From: Pseudomonadota bacterium
GTDB taxonomy: Bacteria > Pseudomonadota > Alphaproteobacteria > Rhizobiales > Rhizobiaceae
DNA: 7,191 nucleotides
Reading direction: 5' to 3'
Assembly: GCA_023387775.1 (NCBI GenBank)
Contig: JAEWHN010000204.1
Location: forward strand, 1-7,191
Shown one piece after another: positions 5,917-7,191 of the stretch. Below the pieces are notes generated by a model. It was not told the origin of the DNA and did no database searches. It saw nothing but the letters and a program-made list of their open reading frames with translations. The translations under genes were made by a program, and so were the position numbers. How positions within the stretch are numbered: the stretch's first letter is position 1; each line of letters begins with the position of its first letter.

Positions 5917-5932
5917 CAATCTGGGCGGCAGG
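5906..5932 (+). terminator. Hairpin enclosing the stop codon of the LAS-peptidase gene
   Basis: CCTGCCGC (5906-5913) and GCGGCAGG (5925-5932) form a perfect eight-base stem. The 11-base loop starts with the TAG stop (5914-5916). Only two T follow, so if it terminates transcription it does so weakly; protection of the mRNA 3' end is another possibility. Confidence 0.42.
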
Positions 5933-6008
5933 TTCAACAAGGCCAGCCGCGCCCCCGGCGCAAAATAACGCAGCCGCCCTATTTCCGATTAGCCTGACGT
6001 GGTGCTAT

Positions 6009-6012
6009 GGAG
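6009..6012 (+). promoter_or_regulatory. Ribosome binding site of the CNNM/CorC-type gene
   Basis: GGAG ends five bases before the ATG at 6018. The ATG at 6007 that overlaps it is in another frame and leads nowhere. Confidence 0.55.
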
Positions 6013-6017
6013 CGGCG

Positions 6018-7191
6018 ATGCTATACGTCGAACTTGCGATAGTTCTTGTCCTCATCTGCGTGAACGGCCTTCTGGCCATGTCCGAACTGGCCATCGTCTC
6101 GTCGCGGCCGGCCCGTCTCAAGGCGATGATCGACCGCAGCGTGAAGGGTGCCGGTCACGCGCTGGAACTCGGCTCCAATCCCGGCCGCTTCCTTTCGACG
6201 GTGCAGTTCGGCATCACGCTGGTCGGCATCCTGTCCGGCGCCTTCTCCGGCGCAACCCTTGGCCAGCGCCTCAGCCAGTTCCTCCTGGAAAACGGCGCAT
6301 CGACAGGTGTTGCCAACACGCTCGGCGTGGGTGTCGTCGTGGCGGTCATCACCTTTGCCTCGCTCATCATCGGCGAGCTCGTGCCCAAGCAGATCGCACT
6401 GCGAAACCCGGAGACGGTGGCTGCGCGCGTCGCGCCCACGATGAGCGTTCTGGCGATGGTCGGCGCGCCGCTGGTCTGGCTGCTCGACGTTTCCGGGCGC
6501 GGCGTGCTGTGGCTTCTGGGGCAGCGCGGCGCCAGCGAGGAAAAGGTTACCGACGAAGAGATCAAGATGCTGGTTGCCGAGGCGGAGCATCACGGCACCA
6601 TCGAGTCCGACGAGCGCCGCATGATCGCCGGCGTGATGCGACTCGGCGACCGCGCCGTACGCGTATTGATGACCCCCCGCACCGAAGTCGACTGGCTAAA
6701 CCTTCATTCCGACGAAGCCGCGATCCGCAAGATGCTGATCGAGACCTACCATTCGCGTCTCCCTGCCGGCGAGGGCAGCGTGGATGCCATGGTGGGCGTG
6801 GTGCAGACGCGCGAAATCCTGGCTACGATCCTGGCCGGCCAGCCATTCGACCCTGCCAAGCATGTGCGCACCGCCCCGATTGTCCACGACCAGGCCGACG
6901 CGCTCGACGTCATGGCCATTCTCAAGCAATCCGACGTGCCGATGGCGCTGGTCCACGACGAATACGGGCACTTCGAGGGCGTGGTCACCCCTGCCGACAT
7001 TCTGGAAGCCATCACCGGCGTGTTCCGCGCCGACGCGGACGAGGACGATTTTGCGCCCGTTCAGCGCGAGGACGGCTCGTGGCTCCTGGCCGGCTTCATG
7101 CCGGCGGACGAAATGGCCGATCATCTCGGCATCGAGTTGCCGGAGCATCGCGACTATGAAACCGTCGCCGGCTATGTGCTGGCCCATATGC
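6018..7191 (+). CDS. CNNM/CorC-type membrane protein (hemolysin family, DUF21 + CBS), 3' partial
   Basis: The frame from the ATG at 6018 is open to the right edge (391 residues) and is cut there. The DUF21/CNNM transmembrane domain spans about 1-170: an N-terminal helix (4-24) leading into the family's NGLLAMSELAIVSSR (16-30), then STVQFGITLVGILSGAFSG (60-78), and the conserved GELVPKQIALRNPE (119-132) next to a transmembrane helix. The region EEIKMLVAEAEHHGTIESDE (180-199) links to a CBS pair (about 213-335) with MTPRTEV (218-224), YHSRLP (244-249), MVGVVQTREIL (258-268) and DEYGHFEGVVTPADILEAI (314-332). The start of the C-terminal CorC_HlyC domain follows (about 345 onward). Bacterial relatives are tied to magnesium/cobalt efflux or tolerance; the hemolysin label is historical. 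Family members have about 420-440 residues, so perhaps 40 are missing. The frame is easy to overlook because it lacks a stop inside the window and a 386-codon shadow frame overlies it. Confidence 0.92.
   Translation, partial: MLYVELAIVLVLICVNGLLAMSELAIVSSRPARLKAMIDRSVKGAGHALELGSNPGRFLSTVQFGITLVGILSGAFSGATLGQRLSQFLLENGASTGVANTLGVGVVVAVITFASLIIGELVPKQIALRNPETVAARVAPTMSVLAMVGAPLVWLLDVSGRGVLWLLGQRGASEEKVTDEEIKMLVAEAEHHGTIESDERRMIAGVMRLGDRAVRVLMTPRTEVDWLNLHSDEAAIRKMLIETYHSRLPAGEGSVDAMVGVVQTREILATILAGQPFDPAKHVRTAPIVHDQADALDVMAILKQSDVPMALVHDEYGHFEGVVTPADILEAITGVFRADADEDDFAPVQREDGSWLLAGFMPADEMADHLGIELPEHRDYETVAGYVLAHM

Noticed and set aside
5023..5940. A 305-codon open frame on the minus strand opposite the LAS-peptidase gene
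   Set aside because: Low-complexity shadow translation; the plus frame has a lipobox, zinc motifs and a ribosome binding site.
5999..7159. A 386-codon open frame on the plus strand
   Set aside because: Its Arg/Pro/His-rich translation is typical of an out-of-frame reading. The frame starting at 6018 encodes a clear CNNM/CorC-type protein over the same bases.

Overview
The window reads as ordinary chromosomal DNA from a GC-rich alphaproteobacterium. It most likely comes from the Hyphomicrobiales (Rhizobiales), perhaps near Phyllobacteriaceae. This is inferred from the rhizobial-looking GreA N-terminus, the GHRN...GGDE-type sugar dehydrogenase, and the presence of DUF1176, DUF3775 and extensin-like C-terminal (LAS peptidase) proteins, which I know mainly from this order. 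I see no tRNA, rRNA, insertion sequence, CRISPR array, phage gene or defence module, and no coding region whose base use looks foreign.

Layout from left to right: (1) 1-337, minus strand, the first 112 residues of transcription elongation factor GreA; its C-terminus lies outside the window. (2) 338-624, a divergent intergenic region with a candidate greA promoter and, between that promoter and the gene, a convincing intrinsic terminator reading in the greA direction, which suggests leader attenuation. (3) 625-1779, plus, an exported PQQ-dependent sugar dehydrogenase-like beta-propeller. (4) 1820-2872, minus, a secreted DUF1176 protein. (5) 2981-3874, plus, an EamA-type DMT transporter. (6) 3864-4214, minus, a small four-helix DUF486/DMT-family membrane protein whose 3' end overlaps the previous gene tail to tail. 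(7) 4360-4785, plus, a small acidic DUF3775 protein with a GTG start. (8) 4921-5916, plus, a lipoprotein with an extensin-like C-terminal LAS metallopeptidase domain. (9) 6018 to the right edge, plus, a CNNM/CorC-type (hemolysin family) membrane protein with DUF21 and paired CBS regions, cut by the window end.

The first six genes alternate strand, so they form no operon and are probably independent transcription units. Only the last three are co-oriented, and their gaps of 135 and 101 bases leave room for separate promoters. The common theme is the cell envelope: exported dehydrogenase, secreted DUF1176 protein, two DMT-type membrane proteins, a lipoprotein peptidase and a CNNM membrane protein. 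I see no evidence that they form one pathway.

I did not find a convincing new multi-gene system. The points most worth a second look are the terminator inside the greA leader (a possible counterpart of the E. coli GraL arrangement), a glutamine where the sugar dehydrogenase family has its catalytic histidine, hairpins that enclose the stop codons of two genes, and a hairpin that could mask the ribosome binding site of the LAS-peptidase lipoprotein.
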